64,000 nt of DNA, from positions 62,001 through 126,000 of the forward strand of contig DXHL01000019.1 in the NCBI GenBank assembly GCA_019113395.1, given 5' to 3'. A program made the translations under genes and the position numbers. The notes beneath the pieces were generated by a model, which saw only the letters and a program-made list of their open reading frames with translations, had not been told where the DNA came from and ran no database searches. Shown here one piece after another: positions 1 to 9,871 of this stretch (position 1 is its first letter; the number at the start of each line of letters is the position of its first letter). The DNA is from Candidatus Rikenella faecigallinarum (GTDB taxonomy: Bacteria > Bacteroidota > Bacteroidia > Bacteroidales > Rikenellaceae).

Positions 1-107
1 CGGGGTGAACTACAAAATTCGGATGATTAAGGATTAACCTGCGCTTGGCGGGAGAGCGCATATCTTGCCCTCTTCGCCCCACCTCTTATTGCCCTCGCTT
101 CGACCCT

Positions 108-809
108 ATGCCGCATAAAAAGACCGAACACCGCTCCATCAAAGAGTGGGATGAAGCCGACCGACCCCGCGAAAAACTGATGCACTGCGGGGCAGCTGCC
201 CTGACCGATGCCGAACTCCTGGCCGTGCTTATCGGGTCGGGGACGGTCGAACATTCGGCCGTCGAAATCGGTCATCTGCTGTTGGAGTCTGTGAACGGCA
301 GCCTCGTAGAGTTGGGGCGCAAACCGCTGTCGGAGCTGCAGACGTTCAACGGCATCGGGTTGGCACGGGGCGTTAGCATTGCGGCGGCGCTCGAACTGGG
401 TCGGCGCCGCCGCGCGGCCGACCTGCCCGTCCCCGAACACATCAGCGGCAGCACGGATATTGTCACGCTCTTTCAACCGCTCCTGGCCGACCTGCCCCAC
501 GAAGAGGTATGGATACTGCTGCTGGCCCGTTCGAAACGGATTATCGAGCGGTTCCGCGTCAGCCAGGGAGGCATTGAAGCAACCGTCATCGACCCGCGCA
601 TCATCATCCGCCGGGCGTTGGACCGCAATGCCTCGGGCATCGTGTTGGTGCACAACCACCCGTCGGGCGATGCCCGCCCCAGCGAGCAGGATATGCTGAA
701 CACACAAAAGGTGCGGCTGGCGGCCTCCTATTTCGACATACGCCTGCTGGACCACGTGATAATTGCCGAGAGCGACACCTTCAGTTTTGCCGAGCACGGG
801 CTGCTCTAA
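108..809 (+). CDS. radC: RadC family JAB/MPN-domain protein
   Basis: ORF 45..809, likely start at internal ATG 108 (MPHKKTEHRSIKEWDEADRPREKL); metal-binding motif HNHPSGDARPSEQD near C-terminus. Confidence 0.93.
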   Translation: MPHKKTEHRSIKEWDEADRPREKLMHCGAAALTDAELLAVLIGSGTVEHSAVEIGHLLLESVNGSLVELGRKPLSELQTFNGIGLARGVSIAAALELGRRRRAADLPVPEHISGSTDIVTLFQPLLADLPHEEVWILLLARSKRIIERFRVSQGGIEATVIDPRIIIRRALDRNASGIVLVHNHPSGDARPSEQDMLNTQKVRLAASYFDIRLLDHVIIAESDTFSFAEHGLL

Positions 810-874
810 CACTTATCCTCAGGCCTCTCCCACGCGACTGACGTAGCTTTTCGGCTCCTTTCCGCCAAAAATCC

Positions 875-882
875 TACCTTTG
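875..882 (+). promoter_or_regulatory. Bacteroidetes -7 element (TACCTTTG) upstream of RNase HI gene
   Basis: Exact match to TAnnTTTG just upstream of ATG 891; so close that the mRNA would be leaderless or have a very short leader. Confidence 0.45.
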
Positions 883-890
883 TACCCTCC

Positions 891-1388
891 ATGAACAACC
901 AGGTCACGATATACACGGACGGCTCCTCGCTCGGCAATCCCGGCCCGGGCGGTTTCGGGGTCGTACTGTTGTGGGGTCCCCACCGACGCGAAATCGCACA
1001 GGGATACCGCCTCACCACCAACAACCGCATGGAGCTGCTGGCGGTTATCACGGCTCTGGAGGCGCTCAAGCGCGACGGGCTGGAGGTGACGCTCTTCTCC
1101 GATTCGAAATATGTGATAGATGCCGTGCAGAAAGGATGGGTCTTCGGCTGGATGCGCAAAGGGTTTGCCGGCAAAAAGAACGAAGACCTCTGGCGGCGTT
1201 TTCTGAAGGTCTACGCCCGCCATCAGGTACGCTTCGTGTGGGTCAAGGGGCACAACAACAACGTGGAGAACGAACGTTGCGACCTGCTGGCCACCACTGC
1301 GGCCCGTGGCGGGGAGTTGCTCGAAGATACGGGCTATCGGCCCGAGGTCCCGACTCCGGCAGGCCTGCCGCTCGTCGAATCCCGATAG
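891..1388 (+). CDS. rnhA: Ribonuclease HI
   Basis: YTDGSSLGNPGPGGFGVVL, NNRMELLAVI, FSDSKYVIDA and NNVENERCDLLA motifs. Confidence 0.95.
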   Translation: MNNQVTIYTDGSSLGNPGPGGFGVVLLWGPHRREIAQGYRLTTNNRMELLAVITALEALKRDGLEVTLFSDSKYVIDAVQKGWVFGWMRKGFAGKKNEDLWRRFLKVYARHQVRFVWVKGHNNNVENERCDLLATTAARGGELLEDTGYRPEVPTPAGLPLVESR

Positions 1389-1417
1389 GCCCGTCTGCCT
1401 CAACCCCGTACAAAACA

Positions 1418-1456
1418 ATTCGGGTCGGATGAAGCGATGCTTCATCCGACCCGAAT
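1418..1456. terminator. Bidirectional intrinsic-terminator-like hairpin, 18-bp perfect stem, 3-nt loop
   Basis: attcgggtcggatgaagc-gat-gcttcatccgacccgaat between convergent rnhA and efp. Confidence 0.8.
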
Positions 1457-1527
1457 GTATTCTCGGCAAACAGGTCCCGTAAGACCGGGGCACTCTGCCA
1501 TGCCTTCAGGCGAAAATCCCGCCCTAA

Positions 1528-2094
1528 CTATTTGATGCGTTCGTAATATTCACGCGTACGAGTATCGACACGGATGCGTTCGCCTGTATTGATAAAAAGC
1601 GGCACCTTAATCGTAGCACCTGTTTCCACGGTAGCCGGTTTCAGGGCATTCGACGAAGCAGTATCCCCCTTCAGCCCCGGTTCGGTATAGGTCACCTCCA
1701 TTTCGACCAACTGAGGCAACTCGGCCGACAACACCTGTTCGTTGTCCGTACGGAACATCACTTCGACAATCTCACCCTCTTTCATCAGGTCAGCATTGTC
1801 AATCAAGTTTTTGTCAATGACAATCTGTTCGAAGGTCTCGGTGTGCATGAAGTTGGCCCCCATGTCGTCTTCGTAGAGGAACTGGTATGGGCGGCGTTCC
1901 ACGCGAACCGGCTCAATCGGAGCACCTGCCGTAAAAGTATTGTCGATAGTGCGGCCGTTTTCGAGGTTTTTGAGTTTGGTGCGCACGAAAGCAGGACCTT
2001 TCCCCGGTTTCACGTGTTGGAAATCGACGATTTGGCAGGTCTTGCCGTTGAATTCGATGCACATCCCGATTTTAATATCTGCAGTAGTTGCCAT
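1528..2094 (-). CDS. efp: Elongation factor P
   Basis: [47 protein letters not shown]; ends [13 protein letters not shown]. Confidence 0.97.
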   Translation of the reverse strand: MATTADIKIGMCIEFNGKTCQIVDFQHVKPGKGPAFVRTKLKNLENGRTIDNTFTAGAPIEPVRVERRPYQFLYEDDMGANFMHTETFEQIVIDKNLIDNADLMKEGEIVEVMFRTDNEQVLSAELPQLVEMEVTYTEPGLKGDTASSNALKPATVETGATIKVPLFINTGERIRVDTRTREYYERIK

Positions 2095-2143
2095 GTATGA
2101 TAAATGTTTAGTGTAAGCTATGTATCATGTATTGCAAGCGCCG

Positions 2144-2151
2144 CAAAGTTA
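2144..2151 (-). promoter_or_regulatory. Bacteroidetes -7 element (minus strand TAACTTTG) for efp
   Basis: CAAAGTTA on + strand, ~50 bp upstream of efp start. Confidence 0.4.
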
Positions 2152-2166
2152 GGAAAAAAGCGTGCT

Positions 2167-2619
2167 TTACGCAAACCAGGGTTTCACCCACTCCACGACC
2201 ACGGCCCAGCCCACGAAGCGGGCCGTTTTTCCGATGAGCATGAAGAGTGCCACCTGCCAGGGGTTTACCTTGTAGAACCCGAGCCCCAGGGCAAAGAGGT
2301 CGCCCACCAGCGGCAGCCACGAGAGGAAAGCCAGCCACGCGCCCCAACGGTCGATGCGTGATTTTTGTTTTTCGAGGGTTTCGGGTTTTACTTTGAACCA
2401 CCGTTCAATCCACTCCCATCGTCCGGCATGCCCCATCCAGTAGGAAATCATCCCGCCGGCCCAGTTTCCGAGCGAGGCGACGATGACCGTCACCACGACA
2501 TTGCCGCCGGCAGCCAGCATTCCGACCAGCAGGAAATCCGAGCTGAAGGGGATAATGGTAGCGGCCAACAGGGCTCCGATAAAGAGCCCGAAATATCCTA
2601 AATCAAGCAGCCACTCCAT
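2167..2619 (-). CDS. YqaA/DedA-like small membrane protein (SNARE-associated superfamily)
   Basis: 150 aa, hydrophobic, MEWLLDLGYFGLFIGALLAATIIPFSSDFLLVGML...FLSWLPLVGDLFALGLGF. Confidence 0.8.
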   Translation of the reverse strand: MEWLLDLGYFGLFIGALLAATIIPFSSDFLLVGMLAAGGNVVVTVIVASLGNWAGGMISYWMGHAGRWEWIERWFKVKPETLEKQKSRIDRWGAWLAFLSWLPLVGDLFALGLGFYKVNPWQVALFMLIGKTARFVGWAVVVEWVKPWFA

Positions 2620-2667
2620 GGGTCAGGCAATTTGAATGTACAAACGGTCATTCAAGAGAGACGAGGG

Positions 2668-3276
2668 TTATAGTTCGATACTTCGGCAATGGAGCCCCTC
2701 GCGCTGGATAGCCTCCAGCACACGGGGCAGGGCATAATAGAGGTTTCGGGAGGCTTTGACCGAGTCGTGGAAGACGACAATGGAGCCTTCGTGAAGGTGC
2801 CGTGCGACATTGCGCACACAGGCTTCGGGCGAGACGGCCCGCGAATAGTCACGGCTCAACACATCCCACATGATAATGTGATAACGCTCCGAGAGGCGGC
2901 GAATCTGGCTGCGGGTGACCCGTCCGTAGGGTGGACGGTAGAGATTGGTTCGAATCAGTCCGTTGGCCAGGTCGGCATCCTCCAGATAACGCCCCGTCGG
3001 CGTCCCCCACCCTTTGATATGGCTGTAGGAGTGGTTTCCCACGGCGTGGCCCCGCGCCTTGATTTTCCGAAAAATATCGGGGTGCATCTCGACGTTTTTC
3101 CCAAGGCAGAAAAAGGTTGCCTTGGCGTCGTAACGGTCCAGCGTGTCAAGCACCCAGGGAGTCACCTCGGGCGTGGGACCGTCGTCAAAGGTCAGGAAAA
3201 TGGAACCCGGCTCCCGCAAGTTCCAGTGGAGCTCCGGGAAGAGGCGTTTGATAAATTTCGGCGGGCGAAAATACAT
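2668..3276 (-). CDS. Polysaccharide deacetylase (NodB) family protein
   Basis: TFDDGPTPEVTPWVLDTLDRYDAKATFFCLGKN, HAVGNHSYSH, RPPYG, FHDS; start chosen at MYFRPPKF. Confidence 0.93.
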   Translation of the reverse strand: MYFRPPKFIKRLFPELHWNLREPGSIFLTFDDGPTPEVTPWVLDTLDRYDAKATFFCLGKNVEMHPDIFRKIKARGHAVGNHSYSHIKGWGTPTGRYLEDADLANGLIRTNLYRPPYGRVTRSQIRRLSERYHIIMWDVLSRDYSRAVSPEACVRNVARHLHEGSIVVFHDSVKASRNLYYALPRVLEAIQREGLHCRSIEL

Positions 3277-3382
3277 ACCGGCAATGCAGCGCAAAGATTA
3301 GCTGCCAGACAAAGATAGCAAAAAGCACACCATTCTCACCGAAGGATACGAGACGCAGCAGGAGAGGTTCCAAAGATTTTCG

Positions 3383-3390
3383 TATATTTG
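3383..3390 (+). promoter_or_regulatory. Bacteroidetes -7 element (TATATTTG)
   Basis: 70 bp upstream of ATG 3460. Confidence 0.4.
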
Positions 3391-3459
3391 TCCATATAAG
3401 GCCGCCCGAGCCCTCGACCCACCACGGGCAGCCACCGAACCCTCGCTATCTCATCGCTT

Positions 3460-4455
3460 ATGAAAACCCTCCTGACCTCCTGCATGCTCACCGTCGCCCT
3501 GTTGCTGACGGGCTGTTTTTCGGGCGAGGTGAAAGTATCCTCGACCGGCAAACCGTATGAACTTTTTGTGGTCACCCCCTCCGACCTGTGGCAGGGTGTT
3601 GCCGGTGACTCCGTGCGTGCCTTTTTCGGCAGTCCGGTCGAGATGATTAACCAGCCCGAACCGCTGTTTACGCTCTTCAGCGTGCCGCCGGCAAGCTACA
3701 AGTCCACGGTCAGCAAACACCGCAACATCCTGATTCTGAAAACGGGCGACCAATACTCGAAATCCGACATGACCGCCAGCTACGATGTCAATTCGGCTCC
3801 GCAGCTCGAAGTGACCATCACCTCGCCTTCGGCCGACTCGCTGGCCGCCTTTGTCCACACCTACGGCAATGAACTGGTCAAACTCTTTGAGATTACCGAA
3901 CGGGAGCGACTCGTGACGCGGGCCATGAAATACAAAGACGCCAGGATTGCAGAGCGGATTCGGCAAAAATTCGGGTTCGAGATGAGTGTCCCCGAGGGGT
4001 ATCGCATTCGGCTGGACACCACCAATTTTCTGTGGATATCGCTCGAATTCCCCCTCTCGAGCGTGGGTTTCTCCATCTACACCTACCCGGCCGACACGGT
4101 GGCAGGACACTACCTTGGGGCTGGCAATATTCTTGCGGCGCGGAATGCGGCCGTGATGCAGATTCCAGGCCCATCGGACGGCAGCTACATGACCACCAGC
4201 ACGGCCATACTCCCCGACCAGAAACTCCTGACCGTCGGAGGACGAGAGTGGACCCAGTTGCGCGGCTTCTGGGACGTCAAAGGGGATTTCATGGGGGGCC
4301 CGTTCATCAACTACACCACCTATGATGCCAAAAACAATCGGATAATTGCCGTGGACGGGTACGTATACTCGCCTTCGCCCAACAATAACGTACCGATGCG
4401 GGATTATGTGCGGCAGGTCGAAGCGATATTTATGACGGTCGAGGTGCTGGAATAG
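3460..4455 (+). CDS. DUF4837-like lipoprotein
   Basis: Lipobox LLLTGC at N-terminus; family resemblance recognised by eye. Confidence 0.75.
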   Translation: MKTLLTSCMLTVALLLTGCFSGEVKVSSTGKPYELFVVTPSDLWQGVAGDSVRAFFGSPVEMINQPEPLFTLFSVPPASYKSTVSKHRNILILKTGDQYSKSDMTASYDVNSAPQLEVTITSPSADSLAAFVHTYGNELVKLFEITERERLVTRAMKYKDARIAERIRQKFGFEMSVPEGYRIRLDTTNFLWISLEFPLSSVGFSIYTYPADTVAGHYLGAGNILAARNAAVMQIPGPSDGSYMTTSTAILPDQKLLTVGGREWTQLRGFWDVKGDFMGGPFINYTTYDAKNNRIIAVDGYVYSPSPNNNVPMRDYVRQVEAIFMTVEVLE

Positions 4456-4532
4456 TTTTCCGCACCGCATCTTCGCGCCTTGGATTTTATGGCGGGGCGA
4501 CACTCTGCATCTTCACGCAGAGGGAAAATATC

Positions 4533-4568
4533 GCAGCGGCGCATCCCACCCGTGGGATGCGCCGCTGC
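4533..4568 (+). terminator. GC-rich hairpin, 17-bp perfect stem
   Basis: gcagcggcgcatcccac-cc-gtgggatgcgccgctgc downstream of DUF4837 gene. Confidence 0.65.
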
Positions 4569-4641
4569 CACTCAGCCCCCCTGCCCGTAACCGGCACATT
4601 GTGGCAAGCCTCATTCCGACAACCCTTTACACCTCCGCCCC

Positions 4642-5385
4642 ATGAACACCGCCCAACCCCTCAAACCCCTATATACCCGAATCATCGACGCCCTCAATGT
4701 GCTGGTGCTGCTCGGGGCACTGGCCATCGTCGCCTCCCTCTCCTACGACATCCTTACCATCGGCCGCTATCGACCCGAAAGCCCCCTGATGCTCGACATT
4801 CAACTCGTGGTCTGCACCATCTTCATTCTCGACTTTCTGGTGCGATGGATTATCAGCCCCCACAAAGGACGTTTCGTAGCCCGCAACTTCATGCTGCTGC
4901 TCTTCTCCATCCCCTACCTGAACATCCTCCACTACTCGCAAATTGAGGTATCGCACCAAGTACACTACCTGTTGGGCTTCGTGCCGCTGCTCCGGGGCGG
5001 ATACGGCCTGGTGATGATAACGCGCTGGTTCACACGCCGCAGCGCCACCAGCCTGATGGTCTCCTACCTCTCGATACTGGTGGCCGTCACCTACTTTATC
5101 AGTCTGATATTCTTTGTGGTGGAACGGGGCGTCAATCCGGGGGTTAAGGATTATTGGGATGCGCTGTGGTGGGCCTGTATGGATATGACCACCGTCGGCT
5201 GCGACATTGTGGCGGTGACCCCCATCGGAAAAATTATCTCCTTTATTTTAGCGGCGGCAGGGATAATGATGCTGCCCATCTTCACGGTTTACATCACGGA
5301 CCGGATTGCACACAGCCGCAACGGAAACGACAAGAATGCGACATCAGAGAGCGCGTCAGACGCAGGAGCAAAGACAAGCGAATAA
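4642..5385 (+). CDS. Six-TM ion transporter (voltage-gated channel superfamily) with non-canonical filter
   Basis: Hydrophobic 247-aa protein; pore-loop-like WDALWWACMDMTTVGCDIVAVTPIGKIISF. Confidence 0.85.
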   Translation: MNTAQPLKPLYTRIIDALNVLVLLGALAIVASLSYDILTIGRYRPESPLMLDIQLVVCTIFILDFLVRWIISPHKGRFVARNFMLLLFSIPYLNILHYSQIEVSHQVHYLLGFVPLLRGGYGLVMITRWFTRRSATSLMVSYLSILVAVTYFISLIFFVVERGVNPGVKDYWDALWWACMDMTTVGCDIVAVTPIGKIISFILAAAGIMMLPIFTVYITDRIAHSRNGNDKNATSESASDAGAKTSE

Positions 5386-5413
5386 CAGGCTTCTTGACAA
5401 AAGTGGTATGCCC

Positions 5414-5971
5414 CTACTGGTTCAGAAAGGTACGGCGCCAGCGCAACGGAGCCTCCAGTACTTGTTCCCAAGCCTGCTGCTGCCGATTGAGATAGGCCCC
5501 GAAGGTGTAGGTCGGTTCACCGCTGCGGCGCGACACCGCCCCCATATCGACGGCTGCCTGCTGCCAGTTGCGCCCCGCCAGGTCGTAACACATCACCACC
5601 TCCCGTAATGACAGTTTGGGGGAGGCGGCTTGCAAAGCCAACGCATAAGCCGTTGCGCCCCAGTTACGGTCGCAGCGTTCAAACAGCCAGGTCAGATTTC
5701 GTTTGTCCCCTTTCAGGACCTTGTAGGTAGAGAGCAGGTCGGTGCTGAAGTGCGCGACATCGCGTTCGGCCACCATCTCTCCCAGGCGGATAAAAGCCTG
5801 TGTTGGATTTTGCGACAGGGCAGGCTGCCGACGGGCATCACGAGCCACCGCCGCCGTGCTGTCGCCGCGGGGAAAAGCCTCGCCGCCATGCGCCACTGCC
5901 ACGCCTGCACACAAAAGCCAAATAAGAGAGGCACTACGCAAAAAAAGAGTGTGAAAATCGTGTTTCACCAT
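5414..5971 (-). CDS. Uncharacterised secreted protein
   Basis: ORF with signal-peptide-like N-terminus MVKHDFHTLFLRSASLIWLLCAGVAVAHG; no family recognised. Confidence 0.6.
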   Translation of the reverse strand: MVKHDFHTLFLRSASLIWLLCAGVAVAHGGEAFPRGDSTAAVARDARRQPALSQNPTQAFIRLGEMVAERDVAHFSTDLLSTYKVLKGDKRNLTWLFERCDRNWGATAYALALQAASPKLSLREVVMCYDLAGRNWQQAAVDMGAVSRRSGEPTYTFGAYLNRQQQAWEQVLEAPLRWRRTFLNQ

Positions 5972-6005
5972 AGGAAAAGTCTGCAGACAAGCGGAGGGCA
6001 GGCGG

Positions 6006-6473
6006 TTAATCTTCCATTTCGAGCACCCGGGTATCCTCATCCAGCGCCGTGAGCCGTACCCGCAGCGCATCCTCGGGTATCAGTTCTTCGATTTTCTCGG
6101 GCCACTCGACCAGACACAAATCACCGCTGAAGAAATACTCCTCATACCCAAAGTCGAAAGCCTCTTCGACCGACCGAATGCGGTAAAAGTCAAAATGGTA
6201 GACCGGACCGTCAAACCGTGGATTTTTCGGACGTTCATCGTCGTCGGTCGCGGTCTGCGGTTCATAGACATTGACTATCGCAAACGAGGGGCTGTTCACC
6301 TCCTGCGGGTCTATCCCGAGCTGTCGGCACATCTCTTTGATGAGCGTAGTTTTCCCGGCTCCCATCGCCCCGTAAAAAGCGATAATGGAGGCCTGGCGCG
6401 CAGCCGCCTCCGACAACAACACCTCGGCCGCCTCCGGCAAATCCGACAAACCCTTAATCGTAATACTCTTCAT
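6006..6473 (-). CDS. tsaE: tRNA threonylcarbamoyladenosine biosynthesis ATPase TsaE
   Basis: Walker A GAMGAGKTTLIKEMCRQLG, INSPSFAIVNVY-like motif, HFDFYRI, LVEWPEKI. Confidence 0.93.
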   Translation of the reverse strand: MKSITIKGLSDLPEAAEVLLSEAAARQASIIAFYGAMGAGKTTLIKEMCRQLGIDPQEVNSPSFAIVNVYEPQTATDDDERPKNPRFDGPVYHFDFYRIRSVEEAFDFGYEEYFFSGDLCLVEWPEKIEELIPEDALRVRLTALDEDTRVLEMED

Positions 6474-6516
6474 ACAGATGATTTGGGTGCAAGATACGAC
6501 TTTTGCCGCAATATCC

Positions 6517-8067
6517 CTATTTCGGGTTCAGGACAATGTAGGGCACCATCATCTCCTCCATCGAGATACCCCCGTGCTGAAAGGTATTCTTGTAGTAGCG
6601 CACATGCTGGTTGAAGTTGTTCGGATAGACCAGGAAATCGTGGTCGTAGGCAAAAATATAGGTCGAGGTGAGGTTCGACTTGGGCAGGTGCGCCTCTTCG
6701 GGTTTGGTGATGGCAAAGACCTGCTTGGGGTCGTAATTGAGGTTGCGCCCGCTCTTGTAGCGCAGGTTGGGCGAGGTCTCGCGGTCGCCGATAACCTTCA
6801 CCGGGTTGTCCACCCGAATGGTACCGTGATCCGACGTGATGACAATCGTATGACCGCGTTCCGAGAGCTGTTTCATGATTTCCCACAGGTCCGAGTGTTC
6901 GAACCACGACCGCGTGAGCGACCGGAAAGCCACCTCCTCTTCGGCCAATTCGCGGATTATCTCGCTTTCGGTGCGGGCGTGGGAGAGGATGTCCAGAAAG
7001 TTGTAAACCACCACCGAAAGGTCCACCGTCGAGAGACGGTCGATGTTTTCGAGCAATTTTTTGCCCTGTTCGGGGCGGATGAGTTTGTCGAAACTCATCC
7101 GATAGGGTTTGCCGAACTGTTGCAACTGCCGACGCAGGAAATCCTCCTCGTAGCGATTCTTGCCCCCCTCCTGGTTGTCGTTGAGCCAGAGGTCCGGCAT
7201 CAGTTTCGAAATAGCCAGCGGTGTCAGACCCGCAAACAACGCATTCCGTGCATACTGAGTCGCCGTCGGCAGAATGGCACAATAGAACTCCTCGCTGGCA
7301 ATATCGAAATAATTGTGCAACAGGGGGCGTATCATGAGCCACTGGTCGTAGCGGAAGTTGTCGATAAGCAGGAAAGTGGTTTTTTTCGACTTGTCCACCA
7401 CCGGGAAGAGCCGCTGCCGCAACAAGGTGTGCGAGAGAACAGGCCGCTCGGGGTCGCTGTCATCGAACCACCCGAGGTAGTTGCTCCGTACGAAGCGCGC
7501 ATAGAGGTCATTGGCCTCCTTGAACTGGTAGGAGAGGATTTCTCGGACACTGGTATCGCTCGACTCCGAAAGCTCGATATCCCACTGCACCAGTTTGCGA
7601 TAAATATCGGTCCACTCGGCAAAACTCTTCGCATCGGAGAGCGCCACGGAGATTTTCCCAAAGTCGGAACGGTAGTCTGCCGTGCTCTTCTCCGAGACGA
7701 GCTGCTGCTGGTGAACGTTCTTCTTTATCGAGAGCAGCACCTGGTTCGGATTGACCGGTTTTATCAGGTAGTCGGCAATTTTCGAGCCCACGGCACGGTC
7801 CATGATGTTCTCCTCCTCGGACTTGGTCACCATCACCACGGGCGTGGTCGGTGCATGGGCCTTGATTTGGGGCAGGGTCTCGAGCCCCGTCATCCCGGGC
7901 ATCATTTCGTCCAGGATTATCAGGTCAAAGGGTTTCTGCTGCACCAGGTCAACGGCATCATAACCGTTGTTGCAGGTCTCTACCTCGTACCCTTTGTTCT
8001 GCAGAAAGAGGATGTGGGGCTTGAGCAGTTCGATTTCGTCATCGACCCAGAGTATGCGTACGTTCAT
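6517..8067 (-). CDS. porX: PorX-like response regulator fused to PglZ (alkaline-phosphatase-like) domain
   Basis: Receiver MNVRILWVDDEIELLKPH...LIILDEMMPGMTGLE; PglZ-like FLLIDNFRYDQW...VITSDHGTI; start at internal ATG. Confidence 0.9.
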   Translation of the reverse strand: MNVRILWVDDEIELLKPHILFLQNKGYEVETCNNGYDAVDLVQQKPFDLIILDEMMPGMTGLETLPQIKAHAPTTPVVMVTKSEEENIMDRAVGSKIADYLIKPVNPNQVLLSIKKNVHQQQLVSEKSTADYRSDFGKISVALSDAKSFAEWTDIYRKLVQWDIELSESSDTSVREILSYQFKEANDLYARFVRSNYLGWFDDSDPERPVLSHTLLRQRLFPVVDKSKKTTFLLIDNFRYDQWLMIRPLLHNYFDIASEEFYCAILPTATQYARNALFAGLTPLAISKLMPDLWLNDNQEGGKNRYEEDFLRRQLQQFGKPYRMSFDKLIRPEQGKKLLENIDRLSTVDLSVVVYNFLDILSHARTESEIIRELAEEEVAFRSLTRSWFEHSDLWEIMKQLSERGHTIVITSDHGTIRVDNPVKVIGDRETSPNLRYKSGRNLNYDPKQVFAITKPEEAHLPKSNLTSTYIFAYDHDFLVYPNNFNQHVRYYKNTFQHGGISMEEMMVPYIVLNPK

Positions 8068-8228
8068 AAGGAGTGTAATCGTTAGGTTAGTTTTGTCGCC
8101 CGCAAGAGGATTTCCGCACCGTCGCCACACACCCCCCTCCTGCGAAGTATAAATATACTAAATAACGACGAAAACCGTAGCTTTTATTGTCTGTTCACGG
8201 GATTTCTCCCACCCACACCCCTAAAAAA

Positions 8229-8260
8229 CGGCGGCTCCTCCAAGAATGGAGGAGCCGCCG
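8229..8260 (-). terminator. Intrinsic-terminator-like hairpin, 13-bp perfect stem
   Basis: cggcggctcctcc-aagaat-ggaggagccgccg with adjacent A-run on + strand (T-run on - strand), just past metY stop. Confidence 0.85.
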
Positions 8261-8284
8261 CACAACACTTCAACAGGAACAAGC

Positions 8285-9577
8285 CTATCGCCCGCTCTGA
8301 GCCAGAGCCTGCTCGATGTCCGCAATAATATCGTCCGCATCCTCAATCCCCACCGAGAACCGTATCAGGTCGGGAGCCACACCAGCAGCAATCAGCTGTT
8401 CATCGGTCAGCTGCCGATGCGTATGACTGGCCGGATGGAGCACCGAAGTACGGGCATCGGCCACGTGCGTCACAATGGCGCATAGCTTCAGGCTGTCCAT
8501 AAAGTGAATCGACTCTTCGCGACCACCCTTCAACCCGAAAGTAATCACCCCGCACGTCCCGTTCGGCATATATTTCTGCGCCAATGCATGGTATTTGTTA
8601 CCCTCCAGCCCGGGGTAGTTCACCCAGGCCACCTTATCGGTCCGCGAGGCGAGGTATTCGGCCACCCGCTGCGCATTGGCACAGTGACGAGCCACCCGCA
8701 GGTGCAGCGTCTCCAGACCGATGTTCAGCAAAAAGGCGTTCTGCGGTGACTGAATCGACCCCAGGTCACGCATCAACTGGGCCGTGGCTTTCGTGATATA
8801 GGCACCTTTCCCGAAAGCCTTGGTGTAGGTCAGCCCGTGATAGGACTCGTCGGGTGCGGTCAGGCCCGGGAACTTGTCGGCATGCGCCTCCCAGTCAAAA
8901 TTCCCGCTGTCCACAATCGCCCCCCCGACAGCCGTTGCATGGCCGTCCATGTATTTGGTGGTCGAGTGAATCACAATGTCAGCGCCCCACTCGAACGGAC
9001 GGCAGTTAATCGGCGTCGGGAAGGTGTTGTCCACAATCAACGGCACCCCGTGAGCATGGGCAATCTGCGCAAATTTTTCGATGTCCAGTACGTTCAGCCC
9101 CGGGTTGGAAATGGTCTCGGCAAAAAGCGCCTTGGTATTGGGGCGGAAGGCACGGGCAATCTCTTCTGCCGGAGCATCCCCGTCCACAAAGGTCACCTCG
9201 ATGCCCATTTTCTTCATGGTCACGGCAAAGAGGTTGAAGGTTCCCCCGTAGATGGCCGACGCACTCACAAAGTGGTCACCCGCCGAACAGATGTTAAAGA
9301 TGGAGTAGAACGAAGCCGCCTGCCCCGACGAGGTAAGCATGGCCGCTACCCCACCCTCCAGCGCCGCAATCTTCGACGCTACGGCATCGTTGGTCGGATT
9401 CTGCAAACGGGTGTAAAAATAGCCCGAATCCTCCAGGTCGAACAGCCGCGCCATCTGCTCGCTGGTTTCGTATTTGAAGGTCGTACTCTGATAGATGGGC
9501 AACACCCTCGGCTCGCCCTTCTTGGGCTGCCAGCCGCCCTGCACACACAACGTCTCCCGCTTGAATTTCTTGTCCAT
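8285..9577 (-). CDS. metY: O-acetylhomoserine sulfhydrylase / aminocarboxypropyltransferase
   Basis: Cys/Met-metabolism PLP enzyme: FKRETLCVQGGW, YTRLQNPTN, PLP lysine in HSTTKYMDGH. Confidence 0.93.
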   Translation of the reverse strand: MDKKFKRETLCVQGGWQPKKGEPRVLPIYQSTTFKYETSEQMARLFDLEDSGYFYTRLQNPTNDAVASKIAALEGGVAAMLTSSGQAASFYSIFNICSAGDHFVSASAIYGGTFNLFAVTMKKMGIEVTFVDGDAPAEEIARAFRPNTKALFAETISNPGLNVLDIEKFAQIAHAHGVPLIVDNTFPTPINCRPFEWGADIVIHSTTKYMDGHATAVGGAIVDSGNFDWEAHADKFPGLTAPDESYHGLTYTKAFGKGAYITKATAQLMRDLGSIQSPQNAFLLNIGLETLHLRVARHCANAQRVAEYLASRTDKVAWVNYPGLEGNKYHALAQKYMPNGTCGVITFGLKGGREESIHFMDSLKLCAIVTHVADARTSVLHPASHTHRQLTDEQLIAAGVAPDLIRFSVGIEDADDIIADIEQALAQSGR

Positions 9578-9605
9578 AATAGTTTTGTACTTGGTATCTC
9601 CCCTC

Positions 9606-9847
9606 GGAGGGTACTGTTCTCTTTGTGAACAAAGAGAACCAGAAAAACTTTAGAGCGCATCCCTGTGGGATGCTACTTTCCGTGCCGCCTCACTGTTGGG
9701 GCGCGACGGAGCGGGCGGCATCATATTACTTTACCTTTTGCCGCCCACTCGGCGCACCCCAAACAACAGGTAGTAACAGAACGTAATGTCCCCCGGCAGC
9801 TCTGGAAAGTTTCTTTGGTTCTTTCTTTTCAAAGAAAGAACAGTCCC
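9606..9847. repeat. Structured interspersed repeat copy 1 (~242 bp)
   Basis: Near-identical to 11960..12201; termini inverted repeats (GGGTACTGTTCTCTTTG / GGGACTGTTCTTTCTTTG), terminal and central hairpins. Confidence 0.93.
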
Positions 9848-9871
9848 AGACGAGCCGAGACACTAAACACA

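Noticed and set aside
2941-2960. tRNA-like T-loop string ggttcgaatc
   Set aside because: Lies within the polysaccharide deacetylase coding sequence and has no accompanying acceptor or anticodon arms.
6385-8085. 566-aa plus-strand ORF
   Set aside because: Antisense to porX.
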